Assembly (NCBI RefSeq): GCF_030160275.1
Contig: NZ_BSOA01000006.1
Location: 186,001-250,000, forward strand
DNA: 64,000 nucleotides
Source: Dyella flagellata
GTDB taxonomy: Bacteria; Pseudomonadota; Gammaproteobacteria; Xanthomonadales; Rhodanobacteraceae
Direction: 5' to 3'
Of this stretch, positions 27,379-36,589 are shown one piece after another (the first letter of the stretch is position 1; each line of letters opens with the position of its first letter). The notes below the pieces were generated by a model, which had not been told where the DNA came from, ran no database searches, and saw nothing but the letters and a program-made list of their open reading frames with translations. The translations under genes were made by a program, and so were the position numbers.

Positions 27379-28233
27379 ATGAAACTGCTGTATCAGACGC
27401 ATTCCCCTTATGCGCGCAAGGCGCTCGTCGCCGCGCATGAAATCGGCCTGGCCGACCGACTGGAAGTGATCCACCACGAAACCAGTCCGCTGCTGCGCAA
27501 CGATGAAATATTCGCCCTCAATCCCTTGGGCAAGGTGCCCGTCCTGATTTGCGACGATGGCGCCGCGGTGTTCGATTCGAACGTGATCTGCGAATACCTG
27601 GACGGCTTGCACACCGGACGCAAGCTCATTCCCGTGGAGCCCGCGCATCGCTATCTCGCGCTACGCAATCAAGCGATTGCCACGGGCATGGCCGACGCGG
27701 GCATAGCCGTGCGCTGGGAAACCGAACGGCGGCCGGAAGCCGTGCGCTGGGCGCCGTTGCGCGAGGGGCAATTGCAAAAGATCGTCGCTGCCTGCGACTT
27801 CCTCGAACAGCATCTGGAAGAAGAGCCATCGCTCGATATCGGCAGCATTGCGCTGGCCACCACCCTCAGCTGGATCGAGTTCCGCGATGTCTATGCGTTT
27901 CAGGCATCACGTCCGCGGCTTTCGTCCTGGTACACCCGGTTCTGCGAACGCCAATCGATGCAGGCGACGGCCTTGCATGGCGACACCGTCGATACATCGC
28001 CTTCCGCCGATGCAGATGTCAGGCAGTCGCCGATGGCTGCAATCTGCGGCGACTGGTTGTCGCTGCGTGGTCACGTCATCCCGTCCCGCCTCGCTTGGCG
28101 GCCTGATGATATTTTGCGCCCGGTTCCCGCCAAACAAGACACGCATTGGCCATCCGGGTCCAGGATCGATCGGGCGCTCGCTTCGTTGCGCTTGTGCCTG
28201 GGGATTGGCGATGGTTTCTCTCGCAAGCAATGA
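27379..28233 (+). CDS. Glutathione S-transferase with C-terminal extension
   Basis: The thioredoxin-fold N domain (MKLLYQTHSPYARKALVAA, LNPLGKVPVLI with the cis-proline, DSNVICEYLD) and helical C domain mark a GST. The family usually ends near 200 residues, which here is about FCERQSMQATALHGDT. The frame continues another ~75 residues (VRQSPMAAICGDWLSL...) with no GST similarity, so the end may be a frameshifted or acquired tail. The start is 35 nt after the dehydratase; the pair may be cotranscribed. Confidence 0.82.
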   Translation: MKLLYQTHSPYARKALVAAHEIGLADRLEVIHHETSPLLRNDEIFALNPLGKVPVLICDDGAAVFDSNVICEYLDGLHTGRKLIPVEPAHRYLALRNQAIATGMADAGIAVRWETERRPEAVRWAPLREGQLQKIVAACDFLEQHLEEEPSLDIGSIALATTLSWIEFRDVYAFQASRPRLSSWYTRFCERQSMQATALHGDTVDTSPSADADVRQSPMAAICGDWLSLRGHVIPSRLAWRPDDILRPVPAKQDTHWPSGSRIDRALASLRLCLGIGDGFSRKQ

Positions 28234-28248
28234 AGCCGTCCACATCGA

Positions 28249-28644
28249 TCAATCGGCCAGCTCGATGGTGTCGACCCGATCCGGATAAAAGGCCAGGTAA
28301 TCCTTGATCGCCGCCACCGCGTCATGCGGGTTTTCGTACGACCATACGGCATTGCTCGCCCGCTCACCGCCCGCCGGAATGCTGTAGTAGGAGCAGTTGC
28401 CTTTGTACGGGCAATAGGTGACGTGGTCGCTGCGTTCCAGCTGGCCCATGTCGGCATCGGCGCGCGGGATGTAATACACGGCCGGATAGCTCGCCTCCTG
28501 CAAGGTCAGCGCCCGGCGCGTGTCGGCAATGGTATGGCCGCCTGCCTTCACCACGATGCGCTTGGGGTTGCCCGTGATGGTGATGGGGTGATCCGGCCCA
28601 GGCTGGATGACGGGGCGGGCGGACAACAGGTCAGACTGCGTCAT
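28249..28644 (-). CDS. DUF427 protein
   Basis: 131 residues, one DUF427 domain: RIVVKAGGHTIADTRRALTL, YPAVYYIPRADADM, THVTYCPYKGNCSYY-type core (here DHVTYCPYKGNCSYYSI) and YENPHDAVAAIKDYLAFYP. The fold is a compact beta-tent; the biochemical role is unknown. Start at ATG 28644. It converges on the GST gene with 15 nt between stops. Confidence 0.88.
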   Translation of the reverse strand: MTQSDLLSARPVIQPGPDHPITITGNPKRIVVKAGGHTIADTRRALTLQEASYPAVYYIPRADADMGQLERSDHVTYCPYKGNCSYYSIPAGGERASNAVWSYENPHDAVAAIKDYLAFYPDRVDTIELAD

Positions 28645-28824
28645 GGTCGCGTATCCATTTAAGCGGTACTTCAACCTATATGGGCATCGCGCATTTATCC
28701 AAGGGCTGGCGTTAGCCCAATGCGTAGATGGTTCGTGACGATGCCAAAATCATTCGCGCCGAGGGTACGTGATCGTCAACATGAGCTACCACTAACGATT
28801 CCGCCTGCAAGCACACGCCGCAAT

Positions 28825-31023
28825 TCATTGCGGGTGATACACCTTCTGCACATGTCCCTGCAATTCTTCTGGCCAGAAATACACCTGCCTTAGATTGCCG
28901 GTGGTATAGCGCTCCGCTTCGTCATTGAAATGCGCAGAATCGGGATGACCGCTTTCACCACCAGCGGTCACCGCACGCGCGTGCACCTTGTCGCCGAATT
29001 CCACCACCGCCACGAAGCTGTTGCCGCTGGTGCCGTAGTAGCGCTTGGTGCCCGGCCAGCGATGGGCGCCAAAGGAAGCGAGCGAACCCCAACGCGATGA
29101 GGTGAACGGCACCGGGATGCTGGGTTTGCTGTCGTCGAAATGCGGGGCGATATCGTCGTTGATGCGCTGGAAGCGGTTCACCTCGCCCCAGGGGATGCCC
29201 CAGCTGCCGAAGTCTTTCACCAGACGATCGGAAGCCTCGGCAAGTGCTTGCAAGCGCGCTTGCGCGCCGGCTTTTTCCGCCATGCGGTCATACACGGACA
29301 AGCCTTCGGCGTTATCGGCCTTGTCCATCTTGTCCCACAGAATATCGCCCCAGAACACCGCCAGCGTGGTGGGCATGGAGGCGATGCCCCAACGGTAGTC
29401 CCAGTTACGCAGCATGGCGATCTGGCCGGCGAGTTTGCGCTTGAGCGGGTCGCTGGCCGGCAGCGCGTCGTAATCGTGCACGAGAATGGGAATCTGGCGC
29501 GCAAACTCCGGCAAATAGGAATCGAACGCGAGGGTGAGCAGCGATTCCATGCTGAAACCCTGCTTGCCGGTCAGCAGCATGGTCGCATGCACGCCGCGCG
29601 GATTTTCGCCGACGGTATCCATATAACGTGGATAGTCTTCGCGTTTGGGGCTGTACGGACCGGCGGCGGAATACGGCCAGTCGTTGGTGTTCATGATCCA
29701 GCCGTTGGGCGGATTGATGAGATGCGGCAGTTCGTTCAGCGCGTGCAGGCCTTGCCAGTCGGTAGCCGGGTCGCTGCCGTCCACCGGCTTGGTGTAATCG
29801 AAACGATTGTCGCGCTTGGGGATGAATTGCGGATGCAGGTAGGCGATCTCGCCCTTGTCGTCCGCGAAGATGGTGTTGTTCGACGAGTTGGCCTTCAGGT
29901 CGGCCACTTTCATGTAGCTGGCGTAATCGCTGGCCTTGGTACGCAGCCAGCTTTGCTCAAGGGCCTGCAGCGGCTTGTTCATCAGGGCGATGGCGATCCA
30001 CTTGCCATCCTGCTCGCGCACGATGGGACCATGATGGGTGGCGTAGACAGTGAACGTGCGCTCCGCCATCGAGCCGTCACCGCGACGATAAGGCACGCTG
30101 ATCTTGCGCGTGGACACCGGGCGCAGTTCGCTGCCATAGCGGTAGAACAGCTTGCCGTCCTTGTGCTCGATGGTTTCGGCGAACTCATCCACGGCATCGG
30201 CCGTGGTGGAGGTATGCATCCAGCCGATATGCGGGTTGAAGCCCTGGTAGATGAAGAACTGGCCCCAGGTCACTGCCCCATAGGCATCGAGGCCCGCATC
30301 GCTCTCCATTTGCAGCTCGGAGCGGAAGTAGAACGAGGTATGCGGATTGATCAGCAACAGGGCATGACCGTTGGTGGTCAGCTTGGGCGCGATGGCGATG
30401 CCGTTGGAGCCGGAAGGCTCCACCCAGCTCGATGGCGTTTCGGCGACGGCCACCGCTGCGCCAGCGTGGCCGTAAAAAGCTTGCAACTGCTTGAGCGACA
30501 CGCGCTCGATATCGCCGCCGATGCTACCTTCGCTGAAGCTCAACGCCATCCACGGCTCGAAGTGCTTGATGGCGCGCGGATGCACGTCGCGATGCGTGGC
30601 CAGGTAATCGTTCAAACCGTCGGCCCAGGCGTTCATCAACGCCTTCAGCCAGGCGGGACTGTGCGTGTATTGGCTTTGCAGTTGCGCCGAATCGATGAAC
30701 AGCCGCTGGCGCAAATCGCTCCAGATGGCCGATTCGCCTTCGGCTTCAGCCAGGCGGCCCAGCGAATTGAGGTAATTGGTTTCGACGCGATTGAAATCGT
30801 CTTCGGCCTGCGCATAGGCCATCCCGAACACCGCATCGGCATCGGTCTTGCCATGCACGTGGGCGATGCCCCAGTCATCGCGGGTAATGGTGACGGCCTG
30901 CGCCTCGCTATGCCAGCGGGCTGTTTCATTGTCCGCATGCGCGGCGGCCGCAAGAGTGAGCGAAAGCGCCAGGGCTAGGGCACGGATGGGCCGCTTGGCA
31001 GCTTTAGCACCGCGGTTTCGCAT
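28825..31023 (-). CDS. Penicillin acylase-family amidase
   Basis: A secreted N-terminal-nucleophile hydrolase of 732 residues. Signal peptide (RALALALSLTLAAAAHA), alpha-chain (DDWGIAHVHGKTDADAVFG), then autocleavage before S206 in EPSGSNGIAIAP, which becomes the nucleophile of the beta-chain. ATHHGPIV and SSNNTIFADDKGEIAYLH also fit. Related enzymes cleave N-acyl groups from beta-lactams, acyl-homoserine lactones or peptides; the substrate cannot be told here. ATG 31023 is chosen so the signal peptide is N-terminal. Periplasmic. Confidence 0.9.
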   Translation of the reverse strand: MRNRGAKAAKRPIRALALALSLTLAAAAHADNETARWHSEAQAVTITRDDWGIAHVHGKTDADAVFGMAYAQAEDDFNRVETNYLNSLGRLAEAEGESAIWSDLRQRLFIDSAQLQSQYTHSPAWLKALMNAWADGLNDYLATHRDVHPRAIKHFEPWMALSFSEGSIGGDIERVSLKQLQAFYGHAGAAVAVAETPSSWVEPSGSNGIAIAPKLTTNGHALLLINPHTSFYFRSELQMESDAGLDAYGAVTWGQFFIYQGFNPHIGWMHTSTTADAVDEFAETIEHKDGKLFYRYGSELRPVSTRKISVPYRRGDGSMAERTFTVYATHHGPIVREQDGKWIAIALMNKPLQALEQSWLRTKASDYASYMKVADLKANSSNNTIFADDKGEIAYLHPQFIPKRDNRFDYTKPVDGSDPATDWQGLHALNELPHLINPPNGWIMNTNDWPYSAAGPYSPKREDYPRYMDTVGENPRGVHATMLLTGKQGFSMESLLTLAFDSYLPEFARQIPILVHDYDALPASDPLKRKLAGQIAMLRNWDYRWGIASMPTTLAVFWGDILWDKMDKADNAEGLSVYDRMAEKAGAQARLQALAEASDRLVKDFGSWGIPWGEVNRFQRINDDIAPHFDDSKPSIPVPFTSSRWGSLASFGAHRWPGTKRYYGTSGNSFVAVVEFGDKVHARAVTAGGESGHPDSAHFNDEAERYTTGNLRQVYFWPEELQGHVQKVYHPQ

Positions 31024-31184
31024 GGCAAGGTGGCCTGTCCGATGGGAATCGGAACATGGTAACGATTGCGCGGGGCGGGAGTAAGCCGACCTTTGGCCCA
31101 TGAGGGCTTAAATATGAGACAGGTCCGATAGATCCAGGCCTGCCTTCATCGTCCAATGCAGGTTGCAATTGCAGGGATCCGCAC

Positions 31185-32141
31185 ATGCCAGCCGCCAAAA
31201 CCTCACCCGACTTTGCCGCCTATCTACTCCTGTTTGGGGTGGGCATCATCTGGGGTGGGCAGTTTCTCTTCAATGCCCAGGCGATCAACTATTTTTCGCC
31301 CGTCACGATTGCTGCCAGCCGCGTCCTGATCGGCGCACTGACGCTTACGGTTATCGCTTGGCTAGTGCCTGAAAAAGCGAAGTCGTCAGCCCAGCGTCCA
31401 GCGACAACCTGGCTGCTGTTGATCGCGGTAGCGCTGTTCGAAGCCGTGCTGCCGCTGTTCCTGATCGCATGGGGACAGCAGCATGTAGCCAGCAGCGTCA
31501 CGGCGGTGATCGTCGGCAGCGTGCCGATCGTCACGCTGATCCTGTCCGTGCTGTTAGGCAGCCAGAAAAGCCGCTTCAGCGCTGCTTCCGGTGCAAGCGT
31601 GGCACTGGGATTCGTCGGCATCATCGTGCTGGTTCGCCCCGATGCCGGCGGCATCAGCCTGCAGAGCCTGATCTACCAGCTGGCCATTTTTGCCGGTGTG
31701 GTCAGCTTCGGGATGAGCCTGACCCTGTTTGAAAAACTTCCCCAGGGAACACCCATACGTTCCGCGCGGAACGTGCTGTCGCTGGCATCCGTTCCATTGG
31801 TCATAGCAGCCTGTCTTGAGGACAAGCCCTGGCTGCTCACCTGGAATTGGCACACGCTGATGCCAATACTGGTGTTGGGCGTGGTCAGTTCAGGCATTGC
31901 GTACTACATGTACGGACTATTGATCCAGCGTAGCGGCCCGGTCTTCACTTCCATTTCCAACTTTATCGTGCCGGTGGTTGGCGTACTGTTGGGTGTCCTG
32001 GTTCGCGACGAACCGTTTGGGAAAAAAGAGTGGCTGGCGCTGGCCTTGATTGTTGGCGCGCTGATCGTCAATGAACTCAAGGCCTTTTCCAAGCCTCGCT
32101 GGAATGCCGGCAAGGCCCCGCAATCGGAAAAAACTGGGTAG
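31185..32141 (+). CDS. EamA/DMT-family transporter
   Basis: 318 residues with about ten membrane helices in two EamA halves (GVGIIWGGQFLFNAQAINYF; later ILVLGVVSSGIAYYMYGLLI with SIGPVFTSISNFIVPVVG-like RSGPVFTSISNFIVPVVG). The drug/metabolite transporter superfamily exports amino acids and other small metabolites; no specific substrate can be assigned. Divergent from the penicillin acylase gene across 161 nt. Confidence 0.88.
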   Translation: MPAAKTSPDFAAYLLLFGVGIIWGGQFLFNAQAINYFSPVTIAASRVLIGALTLTVIAWLVPEKAKSSAQRPATTWLLLIAVALFEAVLPLFLIAWGQQHVASSVTAVIVGSVPIVTLILSVLLGSQKSRFSAASGASVALGFVGIIVLVRPDAGGISLQSLIYQLAIFAGVVSFGMSLTLFEKLPQGTPIRSARNVLSLASVPLVIAACLEDKPWLLTWNWHTLMPILVLGVVSSGIAYYMYGLLIQRSGPVFTSISNFIVPVVGVLLGVLVRDEPFGKKEWLALALIVGALIVNELKAFSKPRWNAGKAPQSEKTG

Positions 32142-32166
32142 GCTGAGATGACAATCCCAGCTTACG
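32139..32166. repeat. Solo REP hairpin
   Basis: GTAGGCTGAGATGACAATCC then CAGCTTAC: one REP unit with one stem mismatch. It overlaps the last codon of the transporter gene, whose TAG stop is the GTAG head of the repeat. Confidence 0.8.
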
Positions 32167-32174
32167 ATGCATCC

Positions 32175-32582
32175 CTAGTGTGGCGGCATCTTCTCGAACG
32201 CCGGCATGGCTTCGGCCAGGCGATGGAAAACCTGCTTGTCGCAGGTGTAGATCGCCATCTGCGGCTTACCGAACAGCGTGGGTTGATCCAGCGTGCCCAC
32301 TTTCAGGATCACCAATGGCATGTCCGGGCGCCGCGTGACCAGATGGGTACCGCATTCCGGACAGAATTCTCGCGTGACCGGCTGTTCCAGGTCACTGCGC
32401 GAATAGGCCTTGATGGTTCCCTGGGTATAGCCGAACGTGTTGGCCGGCAACGCGAGAAACAGCTGCGGGGCACCGCCGCTGATGTATTGGCATTCGCGGC
32501 AATAACACTCGCCTTTCAGCACCGGCTCCCCTTCCGCCACATAACGCACCGCGCCGCAATAGCATCCACCCTCGAACTTCAT
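32175..32582 (-). CDS. GFA-family (CENP-V/glutathione-dependent formaldehyde-activating-like) protein
   Basis: 135 residues with the zinc-binding GFA fold: GGCYCGAVRY, KGECYCRECQ, FCPECGTHL. These cysteine clusters bind structural and catalytic zinc. The family includes glutathione-dependent formaldehyde-activating enzymes, and formaldehyde genes lie 2 kb away, but many GFA proteins have other roles and the link is only suggestive. The stop is in reach of the solo REP. Confidence 0.87.
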   Translation of the reverse strand: MKFEGGCYCGAVRYVAEGEPVLKGECYCRECQYISGGAPQLFLALPANTFGYTQGTIKAYSRSDLEQPVTREFCPECGTHLVTRRPDMPLVILKVGTLDQPTLFGKPQMAIYTCDKQVFHRLAEAMPAFEKMPPH

Positions 32583-32646
32583 GGTCGTCCCTCGATCCTG
32601 TAGTTTCGCAAGAGGCCGGAGTGTAACTTAGGCAAGCGCTCCAAAC

Positions 32647-34089
32647 TCACGAAGAAGCATCGTCGAAAGAGTGCTGGAGTTTGGCTGAACGTGGCGGCGC
32701 GGCGACATTCCTGTCGCCCTCGCCGGACAGCACGTGCTCGACGCGCCAGCGCTCTCGCCGCCTGAGGCCGGCCTTTTCAATCAAGTCATGAAACGACTCG
32801 TCGGCATCCGGATCGCTGGTTGCCTCGCCGACACTGAAACGCGCCTTGTAGGAGCCTCCGGCGGCGTTCAAGGCTTCCATTGCTTCGCCAATGCGCATCA
32901 ATGCGATCACGCCTCCGGTGTTCTCATCCTTGGTGATCACCACGAATTCATCGTTGCCGGTGCGAGCGACGATGTCCGCCGGATCGAAGCTCTCCCGCAA
33001 CATGCGCGCCATGTCCTGGATCAAATGCGAACTTGCTTCCTGCCCGTAGGTATCACTGATTTCCTTGACGCCCTCGACCCTGAACACCAACAGCGTCAGC
33101 ACGGTGCGGCTGCGCTGCGCCTCGCGGAAGGATTGCTCGCCCAGCCATTCGAAACCGCGGAAATTGAGCACCCCGGTCAGCTCGTCGTTCAGCGACAGCT
33201 CGCGCAATCCCTGCTCCAGATGATTGATGCGCCTGCCCATCAGCGCAACGAGCGCGGCCAGCGCCGCCGCCATCAGTGCGATGGTCAGACCTACCGCCAC
33301 CTGAGGCGCAAGCCAACCCGCGCTCGCCATGGCGCTGCTGATCAGCATCAGCACGAACGGCAGCAGCAGCACCAAAGGCAGCACCTTGCGCGCCAGCTGG
33401 CTGCCGAGCCCTTGCCCGGATAGCGCCGAGAAATAACCCAGTTGCGTGCGCCAGCCGATCAGCGCAACCGCCAGCAGCAGCATGCACAGCAAAGTATGCG
33501 GCGACGTGCGCGTGGACATGCTTTGTCCGAACAACTGTACCGCGCCGTAGCAATAGCCGGAAAAAATAATCAGCGTGTGCAAGGCGAGCAGTAGCGTGAG
33601 CACGACTACCGTCACACCGGACAGCCGATGCGGTAGCGTGGCGATCAGCAGGCTCAGCGCCATCAACAGCAGATAGGCCGCCGTCTGCGTCGACATCAGT
33701 CCCGGCTTGTCGCTGGTCGGATCGGTCACGACCAGCGTGTCCAGGCCAGTGGAGCGTCCACTCAAATGCTCATACAGAGGTGCTACAGCCAGTAACAGGA
33801 TCAACAGGGCCAGTGCGCGGCCGGACCACAAGCGCGATGGCGCCCGCCCGGAAGACAGCAGCAGAAGGCTTGCCGCACTCAACAGTATCCCGGCGGCGGT
33901 ATCGAATTTCATCAGATACCAGCCATGCGGATAGCCCGGACGCAGATCTTTGAACATCCATGCCAGCAAGACCAGCAACGCGATCAGCGCAGCCACACAA
34001 AGACTGGCCATCTGCACAGCCGCCACCCGCTTCAAGAGAGAAGCAGAAGGCTGGCTCGTTGGCGGGGCAAGCAGGTCGTTTAGGTTCAT
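32647..34089 (-). CDS. Membrane GGDEF-domain protein, degenerate active site
   Basis: 480 residues from ATG 34089. About eight hydrophobic helices fill residues 20-290 (a membrane sensor module), then a GGDEF domain. The signature is altered: GGDEF reads TGNDEF (N379), the first metal-binding aspartate of the LxDxDxFK block is R337 (VFRVEGVKEISDTYG), and the guanine-binding asparagine (ND) is serine. Known cyclases need these residues, so it is probably not an active diguanylate cyclase and may act as a regulator. No EAL domain. Confidence 0.85.
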   Translation of the reverse strand: MNLNDLLAPPTSQPSASLLKRVAAVQMASLCVAALIALLVLLAWMFKDLRPGYPHGWYLMKFDTAAGILLSAASLLLLSSGRAPSRLWSGRALALLILLLAVAPLYEHLSGRSTGLDTLVVTDPTSDKPGLMSTQTAAYLLLMALSLLIATLPHRLSGVTVVVLTLLLALHTLIIFSGYCYGAVQLFGQSMSTRTSPHTLLCMLLLAVALIGWRTQLGYFSALSGQGLGSQLARKVLPLVLLLPFVLMLISSAMASAGWLAPQVAVGLTIALMAAALAALVALMGRRINHLEQGLRELSLNDELTGVLNFRGFEWLGEQSFREAQRSRTVLTLLVFRVEGVKEISDTYGQEASSHLIQDMARMLRESFDPADIVARTGNDEFVVITKDENTGGVIALMRIGEAMEALNAAGGSYKARFSVGEATSDPDADESFHDLIEKAGLRRRERWRVEHVLSGEGDRNVAAPPRSAKLQHSFDDASS

Positions 34090-34267
34090 GAGCGCGGCAC
34101 GACAGTGGACTTGGACCAACTGAAACGCTCGAACGGACACGACCCTGGCGCCTCGCGCCATTCTCCCCTCCGGGTCGCGGGCCTAGCATACATCCGTGAA
34201 AGCGGATCCAAACAGCTGCTGGATCATGAAAAACCGCGTTACAACGTGAAGATTTTGTGTAGATGCG

Positions 34268-34294
34268 CGCCAGGGATAGTCATTCCTGCCTACC
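34268..34294 (-). repeat. Diverged solo REP with compensated stem
   Basis: On the minus strand GTAGGCAGGAATGACTATCC then CTGGC. Compared with the consensus both stem sides changed together (CTGGG/CCCAG to CAGGA/CCTG), keeping most pairing and the GTAG head. It overlaps the end of fghA. Confidence 0.5.
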
Positions 34295-35120
34295 CCCGCA
34301 ACGCCGCCGCGTGATAAGCCACATGCTCCCCAATGAAACTGGCCACGAAGTAGTAGCTGTGGTCATAGCCAGCACGCACGCGCAGCTCAAACGGATGCCC
34401 CGCCGCCTCTGCTGCCGCTTGCAACAGTTCCGGTTGCAGCTGGGTGTGCAGGAATTCATCCGCATCGCCCTGATCGACCAACAGCGGCAACTGTTCATTG
34501 GCGCTACTCACCAGTTCGGTAGCGTCATAAGCGCGCCAGGTTTCCCGATCGCTGCCTAGGTAGGCGCTGAACGCCTTTTCGCCCCAAGTCACGCGTGCCG
34601 GCGCCACGATCGGCGAAAACGCCGAAACACTGCAATAACGCCCGGGATTCTTCAACGCGATGGTCAACGCGCCATGCCCACCCATGGAGTGGCCGCTGAT
34701 GGCGCGCTGCCGGGTTACCGGAAAATGCTGTTCGATCAACGCTGGCAGTTCGTGCGCAACGTAATCGTACATGCGGTAATGCTGTGACCACGGCGCCACG
34801 GTCGCATTGACGTAAAAACCGGCGCCCTGCCCCAGGTCATACGCAGCGTCGTTCGCCACATTTTCACCACGCGGGCTGGTATCGCACACCACGATCGCCA
34901 CGCCATGCTCCGCGGCGTGACGCTGCGCGCCAGCCTTGGTGATGAAGTTCTGCTCGGTGCAGGTAAGCCCGGACAGCCAGTACAGCACCGGTACTCGTTG
35001 CGTTTGCGCCTGCGGCGGCAGATAGATGGCGAAACGCATCTCGCCGTCCACCGCTTTGGAGCGATGACGGTGAACTTCTTGCCAACCACCGCAACAGGCG
35101 TGACGTTCGATACGTTCCAT
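34290..35120 (-). CDS. fghA: S-formylglutathione hydrolase
   Basis: Hydrolyses S-formylglutathione to formate and glutathione, the last step of glutathione-dependent formaldehyde detoxification. The 276-residue esterase-D-family alpha/beta hydrolase has the nucleophile S145 in SGHSMGGHGAL, an acid in VDQGDADEF and histidine in YDHSYYFVASFIGEH. LSGLTCTEQNFITKAGAQRH is highly conserved in FghA. It lies 9 nt after adhC/frmA in the same direction. Confidence 0.95.
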   Translation of the reverse strand: MERIERHACCGGWQEVHRHRSKAVDGEMRFAIYLPPQAQTQRVPVLYWLSGLTCTEQNFITKAGAQRHAAEHGVAIVVCDTSPRGENVANDAAYDLGQGAGFYVNATVAPWSQHYRMYDYVAHELPALIEQHFPVTRQRAISGHSMGGHGALTIALKNPGRYCSVSAFSPIVAPARVTWGEKAFSAYLGSDRETWRAYDATELVSSANEQLPLLVDQGDADEFLHTQLQPELLQAAAEAAGHPFELRVRAGYDHSYYFVASFIGEHVAYHAAALRG

Positions 35121-35129
35121 GCCATCCCC

Positions 35130-36281
<1,152 letters not shown>

Positions 36282-36342
36282 TTACGCGCGGCGGCGATCG
36301 GAATACACAAAGCTCCGGGCCCTATCAGCGCCACAAGCCGTG

Positions 36343-36417
36343 AGCGTAGGCTGGGATGACAATCCCAGCTTTCCATTCGACATCCCGATGCTGGGATTGC
36401 CATCCCAGCCTACGCTC
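36343..36417. repeat. REP pair (BIME), reverse orientation
   Basis: GTAGGCTGGGATGACAATCC faces GGGATTGCCATCCCAGCCTAC with the spacer TTTCCATTCGACATCCCGAT, the reverse complement of the common spacer type. Confidence 0.93.
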
Positions 36418-36450
36418 CGCCAGACGGCATACAGTGTGGTGACAGGTGCA

Positions 36451-36472
36451 TGGAATAGATCAGAGCATCCCT
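36451..36472. repeat. Short dispersed repeat, copy 2
   Basis: TGGAATAGATCAGAGCATCC then CT, identical over 21 bases to 18179-18201, 33 nt after a REP pair. Confidence 0.6.
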
Positions 36473-36589
36473 AGATGCCACCTGAGCGCAAAATGGCCGT
36501 ACCGCGCCGCCGGAAAGTGGCTATTGGGACGCGGGCACCGGCCAGTCCATGATCGCAAGCGAGCCTTGACAGAGGTGAATCGCAACGCC

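Noticed and set aside
29140-30978. 612-codon plus-strand open frame opposite the penicillin acylase gene
   Set aside because: A shadow of the GC-rich acylase gene: no family motifs, and the opposite strand carries a complete signal peptide and N-nucleophile site.
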